A stretch of 20,607 nt of DNA, from contig CAMDCZ010000036.1 of assembly GCA_945890735.1 (NCBI GenBank), forward strand, positions 1-20,607. The letters are read 5' to 3'. Under the pieces are notes generated by a model. That model was not told where the DNA came from, did no database searches, and worked only from the letters and a program-made list of their open reading frames with translations. Source of the stretch: Bordetella parapertussis (GTDB lineage Bacteria; Pseudomonadota; Gammaproteobacteria; Burkholderiales; Burkholderiaceae_C). Both the position numbers and the translations under genes were made by a program. Positions 12,343 to 19,411 of the stretch are shown in pieces (the stretch's first letter is position 1; every line of letters begins with the position of its first letter).

Positions 12343-13124
12343 CATGGTTGATTCAAATACCCCAAGGATTCAGAGATATTTTTGGCAGTGGACTGCAACT
12401 TCAACAGCCAGCTTTCATCCAATCGGTCAGTCGGGGCTGAGATAGACAGCCCAGCGACCAATTTGCCTTGATCGTCATAGATGCCAGCCGCCATGCATCT
12501 CACGCCTAATTCAAGCTCTTCGTTGTCCCTCGCTACGCCGTACTGACGAGCCTTTGCCAGTTCTTTCTCTAACACGGGTAATTGGGTGATACTGTTTTTG
12601 GTGTGCCCGCTCAGGCCTGTTTTGGTGGCATAGGCGCGAACGCGGTTGGCATCATCTGCAGCCAAAAATAATTTACCGACAGAAGTCAGATGTAATGGGG
12701 CTCTGCCGCCGATGGCCCTGACGACTTGCATACCTGATCGCTCACTGTATGCCCGCTCGATATAGACGATCTCGTCGCCTTGACGAACGCTCAAATTCAC
12801 CGGCTGCTGTGTCAGTTGATGCAGATCTCGCATGGGCTTGAGCGCGGCATCTCGAACATTCAGGCGGCCTTTGACAAAGTTGCCCAGTTCCAGCAGTCGC
12901 ATTCCTAAGCGGTAATTGCCAGCTTCGGGCCGGTCGACATAACGACCCGACACCAAGTCGTTCAATATTCGGTGCGCAGTGGAGGGATGCAGCCCTGTTT
13001 TTTCACTGATCTCCTTCAAGGAGGTCAAACCCTCTTTGGCTGCCAGTGCATCTATCAGGGCGAACATGCGTTCAAGCACTTGAATCGTTGGTTGGGAAGT
13101 CAATGCCTTGTCTGTTTTGCGCAT
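12342..13124 (-). CDS. IclR family transcriptional regulator
   Basis: The 260-residue protein has an N-terminal winged helix-turn-helix (about 13-72, with L-K-E-I-S-E-K-T-G-L-H-P-S-T-A-H-R-I-L at 36-54) and a C-terminal effector-binding IclR domain (about 85-255, with G-R-A-P-L-H-L-T-S-V-G-K). These are the normal family length and order. IclR proteins regulate degradative operons or metabolite genes in response to small acids; the ligand and targets here cannot be told from sequence. The gene lies 24 bases after bpt on the same strand and may be cotranscribed. The sequence just before the ATG reads CATATAAAATAAAGAG on the minus strand, which could hold a -10 (TATAAA), giving a nearly leaderless second transcript. 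AAAGAG is the only ribosome-site-like element, and it touches the start codon. Confidence 0.93.
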   Translation of the reverse strand: MRKTDKALTSQPTIQVLERMFALIDALAAKEGLTSLKEISEKTGLHPSTAHRILNDLVSGRYVDRPEAGNYRLGMRLLELGNFVKGRLNVRDAALKPMRDLHQLTQQPVNLSVRQGDEIVYIERAYSERSGMQVVRAIGGRAPLHLTSVGKLFLAADDANRVRAYATKTGLSGHTKNSITQLPVLEKELAKARQYGVARDNEELELGVRCMAAGIYDDQGKLVAGLSISAPTDRLDESWLLKLQSTAKNISESLGYLNQP

Positions 13125-13148
13125 CTCTTTATTTTATATGATGAAATC

Positions 13149-13883
13149 TCATGCCGGAGTCCAGCGGCCATCAATCAACAGTTCATGCGGTCCAAATTGG
13201 GACTTGTAATTCATCTTGGGGCTGTTTGAAATCCAGTATCCCAAATAGACATAGGGCAGTCCCAGTGCTTTGGCTTGGGCGATTTGCCACAAAACGCAGT
13301 AGGTGCCCAGGCCAGGCAAATAGTCAGGGTCAAAGAAGGTGTAAACAGCCGAAATTCCATCATTGAGCACATCCAGGATGGACACCATGGCGAGCGGGCC
13401 TTTGGGCTGGTTGTCGGGTTTCGCAGAAAACTCAACCAATCGTGAATTGACGCGGCTTTGCAGAAGAAATTGTGTGTATTGATCAGTACTGTCTTGATCC
13501 ATGCCCCCGCCAGCATGGCGACCATTTTGGTAGTTCAGATACAAGTCATAGTGTTCTTGCACAAACACGAGTTGAGTGATTCTTGACTCCAAGGTGTGAT
13601 GTGCCTTCCATGCTCTTTTTTGGCTTCGGCTTGGCGTGAAAGCTTGCACATTGATACGCAATGGAACGCAGGAGCGGCATCCATCGCAATAGGGCCTGTA
13701 GGTGAACATGCCACTGCGCCTGAATCCCTTGGAGACCAGCTCTGAATAGGTGTCGTTATGGATCAAATGGCTGGGCGTGGCAACTTGCGAGCGGGCTTGC
13801 AAGCCATCCAAATAGCTGCAAGGGTAGGGCGCAGTGGCATAAAACTGCAAAGATTGGAGAGGCAGGTCGTGAGGGTGTGTCAC
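13149..13883 (-). CDS. bpt: Aspartate/glutamate leucyltransferase (bacterial ATE-like, Bpt)
   Basis: Bpt transfers leucine from Leu-tRNA to proteins with N-terminal Asp or Glu, making them substrates for ClpS/ClpAP (bacterial N-degron pathway). The 244-residue protein has the ATE N-terminal domain with P-Y-P-C-S-Y-L (19-25) and the cysteine cluster Y-C-D-G-C-R-S-C (65-72), and the GNAT-like C-terminal domain with G-R-H-A-G-G-G and Y-L-G-Y-W-I. I set the start at GTG 13883 because M-T-H-P-x-D-L-P-L matches the family N-terminus. A TTG at 13895 in the same frame overlaps the aat stop as TTGA and would add four residues; neither has a clear ribosome site, so coupling to aat is likely. In many Burkholderiales aat-bpt is followed by pyrD; here an IclR gene follows. 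Confidence 0.92.
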   Translation of the reverse strand: MTHPHDLPLQSLQFYATAPYPCSYLDGLQARSQVATPSHLIHNDTYSELVSKGFRRSGMFTYRPYCDGCRSCVPLRINVQAFTPSRSQKRAWKAHHTLESRITQLVFVQEHYDLYLNYQNGRHAGGGMDQDSTDQYTQFLLQSRVNSRLVEFSAKPDNQPKGPLAMVSILDVLNDGISAVYTFFDPDYLPGLGTYCVLWQIAQAKALGLPYVYLGYWISNSPKMNYKSQFGPHELLIDGRWTPA

Positions 13884-13891
13884 GTGATGGT

Positions 13892-14641
13892 TCAAGCAAT
13901 AGAGAGTTCTTGCCAGTATAAATGTTCAAATTCCCAGCGCATGGGTATTGCCTGCTTGGCAATGTTGACATGGTCCATGAATAGTTGCCTTGGTATTTCT
14001 TTGGCCCCTAAGCTGGCGAGGTGCTGGGTATTTTGCTGACAGTCGATCAAGCTGACGCCTTGTGCCCGGCACAGGCACACCAAGGCTGTGAGCGCAATCT
14101 TGGAAGCGTTGGATTGCAATGCGAACATGGACTCACCAAACACAGCTTTACCGATCGCAACACAGTAAAGACCGCCTGCCAGTTGCCCATCGATCCAAGT
14201 CTCTACACTGTGCGCATACCCTGCCAGATGCAGTTTTTCATAAGCGTGGATCATGTCGTTCACAATCCAAGTACCCGTTTGCCCATGGCGGTAGGCGGTG
14301 GCACAGTGCGCAATCACTGATTCAAAGTCATGGTCTATGCGTATTTCCAAATGTTCGGTGCGCAACAGATGTTGTATGGTTTTTTTCAGCGATTTATGCA
14401 GCCGAAAGTCACCAACATGCAGGGTCATTCTGGGGTCTGTGCTCCACCACATGACAGGTTGACCATCGCTGTACCAAGGGAAGGATGCCTGCCCATAGGC
14501 TTGCAGCAAGCGCTGAACCGACAAGCCTCCACCCACTGCCAGCAAACCTGGCGCCGGGCTGGAGGCTCCCCATGCGGTGTTGGCTGGCGGCAGTGGGTCT
14601 TCTTCCTTGAGATGCCGGATGGGGTGTTTCTCAGTCTGCAT
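13892..14641 (-). CDS. aat: Leucyl/phenylalanyl-tRNA--protein transferase
   Basis: Aat attaches Leu or Phe from tRNA to proteins starting with Lys or Arg, marking them for ClpS/ClpAP. The 249-residue protein has the family core: G-L-L-A-V-G-G-G-L-S (about 32-41), F-P-W-Y-S-D-G-Q-P-V-M-W-W-S (about 54-67), D-P-R-M near 69, and the GNAT-like part with L-A-G-G-L-Y-C-V-A-I-G-K-A-V-F-G-E-S-M-F. The usual GGDLS reads GGGLS here, a departure from the most common form. The start is ATG 14641; a GTG directly before it (14644) is also possible, and no Shine-Dalgarno is visible. It is divergent from the crotonase-type gene (49 bases between starts) and heads the aat-bpt-iclR run, so both known leucine-adding arms of the N-degron pathway are made together. 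Confidence 0.93.
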   Translation of the reverse strand: MQTEKHPIRHLKEEDPLPPANTAWGASSPAPGLLAVGGGLSVQRLLQAYGQASFPWYSDGQPVMWWSTDPRMTLHVGDFRLHKSLKKTIQHLLRTEHLEIRIDHDFESVIAHCATAYRHGQTGTWIVNDMIHAYEKLHLAGYAHSVETWIDGQLAGGLYCVAIGKAVFGESMFALQSNASKIALTALVCLCRAQGVSLIDCQQNTQHLASLGAKEIPRQLFMDHVNIAKQAIPMRWEFEHLYWQELSIA

Positions 14642-14690
14642 CACAATCTGGGGTTGATGTCATGAATAAACTTTGAGGAGAACATACACC

Positions 14691-15473
14691 ATGGTTGCCA
14701 CCACAGAACAGCTCGTTATCCAAGAAAGCCCGGCTGAAGGCGTCATTCGATTGGTGATGAACCGGCCAGACAGTTTCAATGCGCTTTCCTCCGACATGCT
14801 CACCGCCTTGGATCAGGCGCTTACCCAAGCCTCCGAAACAGTCGGCTGCAGGGTGATTATCCTTGCAGCATTGGGTAGGGCTTTTTGTGCAGGCCATGAC
14901 CTGCGAGAAATGAGGGCGAACCCCGAAAAAGCGTTTTACCAACAGCTTTTCAATCAATGCTCCAAGCTGATGCTCAAAGTACAAACTTTGAGGCAACCCG
15001 TCATCGCGCAAGTACAAGGGCTGGCAACGGCCGCTGGATGTCAACTGGTCAGCATGTGTGACCTCGCTGTGGCTGCTGACAGTGCCAAGTTTGCGGTCTC
15101 CGGCATCAACTATGGTTTGTTTTGTTCAACCCCCAGCGTAGGCTTGAGTCGCAACCTGCCCCGAAAGCAAGCCATGGAGATGCTCTTGACTGGCGAGTTC
15201 ATTGACGCATCCACAGCGGTGAACAGAGGACTCATCAACCATTTAGTTGCAGATGAAGAGCTCAGTCAAGCGGTTTTAAACCTTTGCAGCAAAATCACCG
15301 CCAAGCCAGAAGCAGCGGTTCAGATGGGGAAAGCTTTGTTTTACAACCAGCTCGAAATGGGCATCCAGGCGGCCTATCAACTGGCTGGTCAAACCATGGC
15401 TTGCAACATGATGGAGCCCTCGGCTCAGGAAGGCTTCCAAGCTTTCATTGAAAAGCGACAGCCAAACTGGTGA
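14691..15473 (+). CDS. Crotonase-fold (enoyl-CoA hydratase/isomerase family) protein, ECHDC3-like
   Basis: The 260-residue protein has the crotonase fold, with oxyanion-hole segments A-F-C-A-G-H-D-L (64-71) and V-Q-G-L-A-T-A-A-G-C-Q-L (108-119). It resembles the ECHDC3 type through A-A-G-C-Q-L, G-L-F-C-S-T-P (142-148) and E-M-L-L-T-G-E. Two glutamates that catalyse hydration in classical enoyl-CoA hydratase are absent: the first position is Q118, and the second region reads FCSTP and has no acid. Simple hydratase activity is therefore unlikely, though it probably still binds an acyl-CoA thioester. The ATG at 14691 is set by GAGGAG 10 bases upstream; a TTG at 14673 is in frame but overlaps that site. 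No pathway neighbours are nearby, and it ends 12 bases from a convergent lipoprotein gene. Confidence 0.88.
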   Translation: MVATTEQLVIQESPAEGVIRLVMNRPDSFNALSSDMLTALDQALTQASETVGCRVIILAALGRAFCAGHDLREMRANPEKAFYQQLFNQCSKLMLKVQTLRQPVIAQVQGLATAAGCQLVSMCDLAVAADSAKFAVSGINYGLFCSTPSVGLSRNLPRKQAMEMLLTGEFIDASTAVNRGLINHLVADEELSQAVLNLCSKITAKPEAAVQMGKALFYNQLEMGIQAAYQLAGQTMACNMMEPSAQEGFQAFIEKRQPNW

Positions 15474-15485
15474 ATCGGGGAGGGC

Positions 15486-15836
15486 TTACTTGGGGTTTTC
15501 AAAAAAAACAGCGTTTGAGTAGTTGCTGATTTCAAAATACACCCTGGATTCGCCAGGGTCGACTAGCATATTCAAGTTGCTGTCTAAGTACCCGTAGCCA
15601 TAGCGGTAATCGCGGGCCTTGCCATCGTCAGTACCCAAGGCTGTGCTTAATTTATCTATCTTCAGAAAGCGTCTGACCAGCTTGTCTCCGGCGTATAACT
15701 CAAGGACACCGTCTGTTCCAGTCCAGTTTTGAATGCCACGTCCAATTTTGTTTTGCTGCTCTTGTGTGCAAGCAGCAAGCAATCCAACCAACAAAAAGGC
15801 TGATGCAGCGCGTAAAAAATAGCGGGATTGGTTCAT
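15486..15836 (-). CDS. Small predicted lipoprotein of unknown function
   Basis: The 116-residue protein has a basic start (MNQSRYFLR), a hydrophobic stretch (11-22) and a lipobox L20-A-A-C23, so it should be lipidated at C23. Residue 24 is Thr, not Asp, so export to the outer membrane is likely by the +2 rule. The mature part (93 residues) is polar with repeated aromatic residues, such as Y-R-Y-G-Y-G-Y-L near 77-84, and no motif I recognise. A start at ATG 15836 gives the complete signal peptide. It lies 9 bases after the HIT gene on the same strand and is probably cotranscribed. No function can be assigned. Confidence 0.8.
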   Translation of the reverse strand: MNQSRYFLRAASAFLLVGLLAACTQEQQNKIGRGIQNWTGTDGVLELYAGDKLVRRFLKIDKLSTALGTDDGKARDYRYGYGYLDSNLNMLVDPGESRVYFEISNYSNAVFFENPK

Positions 15837-15845
15837 GGTGTCAAC

Positions 15846-16262
15846 TCAGGTGGGCTCAGAAGGGGGCGCAGATTTGGCATTCCAAAAAACAGCCTTGTCA
15901 GGGAAAATCCAACGAATCCCGCCACGAGGCTCAGGCACATCCCCTTTGAAACGAGGAATCAGGTGCATGTTGATGTGCCCAACAGTTTGACCCGCAGCAA
16001 ATCCTTCATTGATGCCAATGTTGAATCCATTTGGATTCAATTCATCTTTCAGCTTGGCCTTTACCCGCAGCATGAGAGCGTTCATGTCATCACGTTCTTG
16101 ATTGGTCAGGTCAAAATAAGAATCCACGTGACGTCGCGGAATGATCAAGGTGTGGCCTGGGGAGACAGGAAACACATCTTTGAACGCGATACACAGCGCA
16201 CTTTGGTCAAAGATGCGCGCTTCGGATAGATTGCAATAAGTGCATGTGGTTGGTTTGTCCAT
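15846..16262 (-). CDS. HIT family protein with Asn in place of the catalytic His
   Basis: HIT proteins bind or cleave nucleotides such as Ap4A or AMP-lysine. The 138-residue protein has a start T-C-T-Y-C (6-10; a possible zinc pair C7/C10), S-P-G-H-T-L-I-I-P-R-R-H (34-45), and N-x-G-I-N-E-G-F-A-A-G-Q-T-V-G-H (81-96). The triad region reads H96-I-N98-M-H100-L, where the family has H-x-H-x-H. The middle His is the nucleophile in Hint/Fhit enzymes, so the chemistry may be lost or changed. The tail K-G-D-V-P-E-P-R-G-G-I-R-W-I-F-P (106-121) is shared with a known bacterial HIT subgroup. ATG at 16262; divergent from gloA with a 92-base gap; the lipoprotein gene follows. Confidence 0.9.
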   Translation of the reverse strand: MDKPTTCTYCNLSEARIFDQSALCIAFKDVFPVSPGHTLIIPRRHVDSYFDLTNQERDDMNALMLRVKAKLKDELNPNGFNIGINEGFAAGQTVGHINMHLIPRFKGDVPEPRGGIRWIFPDKAVFWNAKSAPPSEPT

Positions 16263-16354
16263 GGGAAATTATGCTTCAAGTTGACTTATTCAAGCAAGAC
16301 AGGCTGTTTTTCTGGGCTGAGTTAAAGTTTGGAAAGATTCTCTAGCGGTTAACG

Positions 16355-16774
16355 ATGAAATATTTACACACGATGGTCAGGGTCTCAGATCTCGAACTTT
16401 CTTTGAAGTTTTATCGAGACGCTCTGGGTTTGGAGGTTTTGCGCACCAAGGATGTCCCTGCCGGGCGTTTCACACTGGTGTTTTTGGCCGCCCCAGGCGA
16501 CAGTGCTGCGCAAGTCGAGTTGACGCACAACTGGGATCCGGAAGTCTTGAGTGAAGGACGCCATTTTGGCCATTTGGCTTATGCAGTTGAAAATATTTAC
16601 GCAACATGCGAACGATTGCAATCCCATGGTGTCGAGATATTGCGACCGCCCCGGGATGGCTACATGGCTTTTGTCCGTTCGCCTGACAGTATCTCGGTAG
16701 AAATTCTTCAAATGGGAGAGGCTTTGCCTCCACGTGACCCGTGGCTCAGCATGCCCAACAGCGGGCGCTGGTGA
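16355..16774 (+). CDS. gloA: Lactoylglutathione lyase-like VOC protein (glyoxalase I)
   Basis: Glyoxalase I isomerises the hemithioacetal of methylglyoxal and glutathione to S-lactoylglutathione, detoxifying methylglyoxal. The 139-residue protein keeps the four metal ligands by alignment with E. coli GloA: H5 in KYLHTMVRV, E55 in VELTHNW, H73 in FGHLAY and E116 in SVEILQ. The start M-K-Y-L-H-T-M-V-R-V closely matches GloA. The tail (about 121-139, with P-P-R-D-P-W-L-S-M-P-N-S-G-R-W) is longer than in E. coli GloA, so it may be a Burkholderiales VOC variant with a different substrate. The ATG at 16355 has only a weak ribosome site (AGCGG). uvrC begins 6 bases after its stop, suggesting one transcript. 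Confidence 0.8.
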   Translation: MKYLHTMVRVSDLELSLKFYRDALGLEVLRTKDVPAGRFTLVFLAAPGDSAAQVELTHNWDPEVLSEGRHFGHLAYAVENIYATCERLQSHGVEILRPPRDGYMAFVRSPDSISVEILQMGEALPPRDPWLSMPNSGRW

Positions 16775-16780
16775 GCTCAA

Positions 16781-18694
16781 TTGACATCCACACCGTCAGA
16801 TGATCCGCCCGTGTCAAAGACCAAGGTTTTTGATGAAGATTTGCTCGCTCAAATAGCCGCGCTTCCAGCACTTCCGGGCGTTTACCGCTATTTCGACGCT
16901 GAGGGTCAGGTGCTTTATGTGGGTAAGGCCAACCACCTGAAAAAACGTGTCAGCAGTTATTTTCAAAAAAACCACCAGGGCTCACGAATTGGCCACATGG
17001 TGGCCAAAATTGCTCGTTTGTCGACCACGGTAGTGAGGTCAGAGGCCGAAGCCCTGCTCCTTGAAAACAACCTGATCAAATCACTCAAGCCAAAGTACAA
17101 CATCTTGTTCAGGGATGATAAAAGCTATCCCTATTTGAAAATCACCCGTGCGCTTGAAAGTGAACCGTCAACTGAAACCTTTCCTTCGCCAAAGCGAGTT
17201 CCCCGCATGGTTTATTACCGCGGCGCGGTTGATAAAACCCATGACTATTTCGGTCCGTATCCCAGTGTTTGGGCAGTCAGAGAGGCGATTCAACTGCTGC
17301 AGAAGGTTTTTCGATTAAGAACCTGTGAAGATACTGTTTTTAAAAACCGAATGCGCCCGTGCCTGCTGCATCAAATCAAGCGTTGCTCAGCACCCTGCGT
17401 CGGCTTAATCAGCATCGAGGATTACCAACGTGATGTTGCCAATGCCTTTGATTTGCTCAATGGCCGGACACAAACCGTGATGAAATCGCTTGAAGTTCGA
17501 ATGATGAATTACGCTGATCATTTGGAATTCGAACAAGCTGCAGACATTCGCAATCAAATTTCGGCACTGTCGAAAGTGTTGCACCAGCAATCGGTAGACA
17601 CATCCGATGACAGAGATGTCGATATATTGGCTGCTGTGGTGATGGGCGGTAAAGCCTGTGTGAACTTGGCCATGGTGCGGGGTGGCCGGCATTTGGGTGA
17701 CAGCCCCTATTTCCCAACGCATGTTGAAAATGCTGAACCTCACGAAGTACTGGATGCTTTTATCAGTCAACACTATTTAGAGGTCTCGGCGCCACCAACC
17801 CTGATCACCAGTCATGGGGTTGACAAGGAATTGATACGTGCCTTGAGCGATCAAATCGGAGTGACACTTCGAGTCATACATCAGCCCAGAGAACAGCGCA
17901 AAGCTTGGCTGGAGATGGCTTTGCAAAATGCTCAATTGAAATTGAATCGACTCTTGGCTGAAGAAGGCTCTCAGCAGTCCAGGACCAGGGCCTTGGTCGA
18001 TGCGCTTGACTGGGCTGTGGATGACATAGAGACGTTTCGAATCGAGTGCTTTGATGTCTCTCATACGGCTGGTGAAGCCACGCAGGCATCATGCGTTGTG
18101 TACCACCATCATCAACTTCAAGCGTCCGAGTACAGGCGATACAACATTGACGGCATCACTGGCGGCGACGACTATGCAGCGATGCAGCAAGTGCTGATGC
18201 GCCGTTACAGCAAATTGGCCGAGGCAGTTCGGTTGGGCGAAGCCAAATTGCCCGATTTGGTCTTGATTGATGGGGGCAAGGGGCAGATAAGCATTGCCCG
18301 AGAAGTATTCAACGCCCTTGATTTGGATTTGACCCGCTTGGTTGGGGTTGAAAAAGGTGCAGGCCGCAAGGTCGGATTGGAGGAGTTGGTTTTTGCGGAT
18401 GACCGCCCCAAACTCAGTCTGGCTAAAGACTCGGCAGCGCTCATGCTGGTGGCCCAAATTCGGGATGAAGCACATCGGTTTGCAATCACGGGTATGCGCG
18501 CGAAAAGAGCAAAGGTTCGCACGGGATCGAGCAGCTTAGAGGACATACCGGGTGTCGGCCCCAAGCGACGCGCCAAGTTGCTCAAGCGCTTCGGCGGCGC
18601 GCGAGGGGTGTCTGATGCGAGTGTTCAAGATCTGATGACTGTCGATGGCATCTCAGCAGAATTGGCGCAAGTGATTTATTTGGCTTTAAGGTGA
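16781..18694 (+). CDS. uvrC: UvrABC excinuclease subunit C
   Basis: UvrC makes both incisions in nucleotide excision repair after UvrA/UvrB recognise damage. The 637-residue protein has, in order: GIY-YIG nuclease (about 31-112; G33-V-Y and Y46-V-G); four cysteines C182, C194, C202 and C206 spaced like those reported to hold a [4Fe-4S] cluster in E. coli UvrC; the UVR motif (about 234-268); the RNase H-like 5' nuclease with D425 in CFDVSH and D497 in LIDGGKGQ; and the C-terminal helix-hairpin-helix pair (about 575-637, I-P-G-V-G-P-K-R-R). The longest frame starts with TTG at 16781, preceded by GGTGAG at a good spacing; a GTG at 16811 is the alternative, and no earlier ATG exists. The 3' end overlaps the convergent serB by 9 bases. 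Confidence 0.96.
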   Translation: MTSTPSDDPPVSKTKVFDEDLLAQIAALPALPGVYRYFDAEGQVLYVGKANHLKKRVSSYFQKNHQGSRIGHMVAKIARLSTTVVRSEAEALLLENNLIKSLKPKYNILFRDDKSYPYLKITRALESEPSTETFPSPKRVPRMVYYRGAVDKTHDYFGPYPSVWAVREAIQLLQKVFRLRTCEDTVFKNRMRPCLLHQIKRCSAPCVGLISIEDYQRDVANAFDLLNGRTQTVMKSLEVRMMNYADHLEFEQAADIRNQISALSKVLHQQSVDTSDDRDVDILAAVVMGGKACVNLAMVRGGRHLGDSPYFPTHVENAEPHEVLDAFISQHYLEVSAPPTLITSHGVDKELIRALSDQIGVTLRVIHQPREQRKAWLEMALQNAQLKLNRLLAEEGSQQSRTRALVDALDWAVDDIETFRIECFDVSHTAGEATQASCVVYHHHQLQASEYRRYNIDGITGGDDYAAMQQVLMRRYSKLAEAVRLGEAKLPDLVLIDGGKGQISIAREVFNALDLDLTRLVGVEKGAGRKVGLEELVFADDRPKLSLAKDSAALMLVAQIRDEAHRFAITGMRAKRAKVRTGSSSLEDIPGVGPKRRAKLLKRFGGARGVSDASVQDLMTVDGISAELAQVIYLALR

Positions 18695-19411
18695 ACCAGG
18701 TTCAAAAACTTCAAGTAACCGGTCTAATCCCCCATCTGCTATCGACACATGGGCTGCTTGTCGGACGATGGGCTTGGATTGGTAGGCCACCGACAGCCCT
18801 GCGACCGACATCATGGGAAGATCATTTGCACCATCACCCATGACAATACTTTCGTCATGTTTGATGCCGAGTGCGTCGCAGGTTTGCATCAACATGCGCT
18901 TTTTTTCCTCGCCATCGCAAATATCACCCCATGGCTGTTCAAGCATGCGGCCAGTGAGTATCCCGTTTTCAATTTCGAGGACATTGCTGCGTGTGTAATC
19001 AATGCCCAATTGATCTCGCAGACGGTCAGTGAAAAAAGAAAAACCGCCACTGATCAACATCAATTTCAAACCGGCTTTTTTGCATACCTGCACCAATCTC
19101 TCCGCACCCGGATTTAAACGCAAACGTTCGTCATAAACCGTCTGTAATGCGGATTGCGAAACACCTTTGAGCAATTTCACGCGTTGTCTGAGACTTTCTT
19201 TGTAGTCTGAAATCTCACCACGCATGGCAGCCTCAGTGATGACGGCCACTTCGTTTCTCCGACCAGCCACATCTGCAATTTCATCAATGCACTCTATGTT
19301 GATCAATGTGGAGTCCATGTCAAATGCGATCAATTTGAATTGAGCAAGTGACAAAGGCCGCTTGATGTCCTGTATCCAAAGTCCTGGTGCGATTTCAATG
19401 GTTTTTGTCAT
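18686..19411 (-). CDS. serB: Phosphoserine phosphatase
   Basis: SerB removes phosphate from L-phosphoserine, the last step of serine synthesis. The 241-residue HAD-fold protein has motif I D31-M-D33-S-T, motif II S121-G-G, a motif III Lys near 170-171, and motif IV G-D193-G-A-N-D197. It has no long N-terminal ACT domain and so is shorter than E. coli SerB (322 residues), a form common in betaproteobacteria. The ATG at 19411 overlaps the stop of mfd as ATGA, implying translational coupling with the upstream repair gene. Its stop lies inside the end of uvrC. The pairing of serB with mfd is a genomic arrangement rather than a shared pathway. Confidence 0.95.
   Translation of the reverse strand: MTKTIEIAPGLWIQDIKRPLSLAQFKLIAFDMDSTLINIECIDEIADVAGRRNEVAVITEAAMRGEISDYKESLRQRVKLLKGVSQSALQTVYDERLRLNPGAERLVQVCKKAGLKLMLISGGFSFFTDRLRDQLGIDYTRSNVLEIENGILTGRMLEQPWGDICDGEEKKRMLMQTCDALGIKHDESIVMGDGANDLPMMSVAGLSVAYQSKPIVRQAAHVSIADGGLDRLLEVFEPGSP

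Noticed and set aside
16281..16310. TTGACT at 16281 as -35 of a gloA promoter
   Set aside because: No acceptable -10 at 16-18 bases; the best candidates (CTGTTT, TGTTTT) match poorly.
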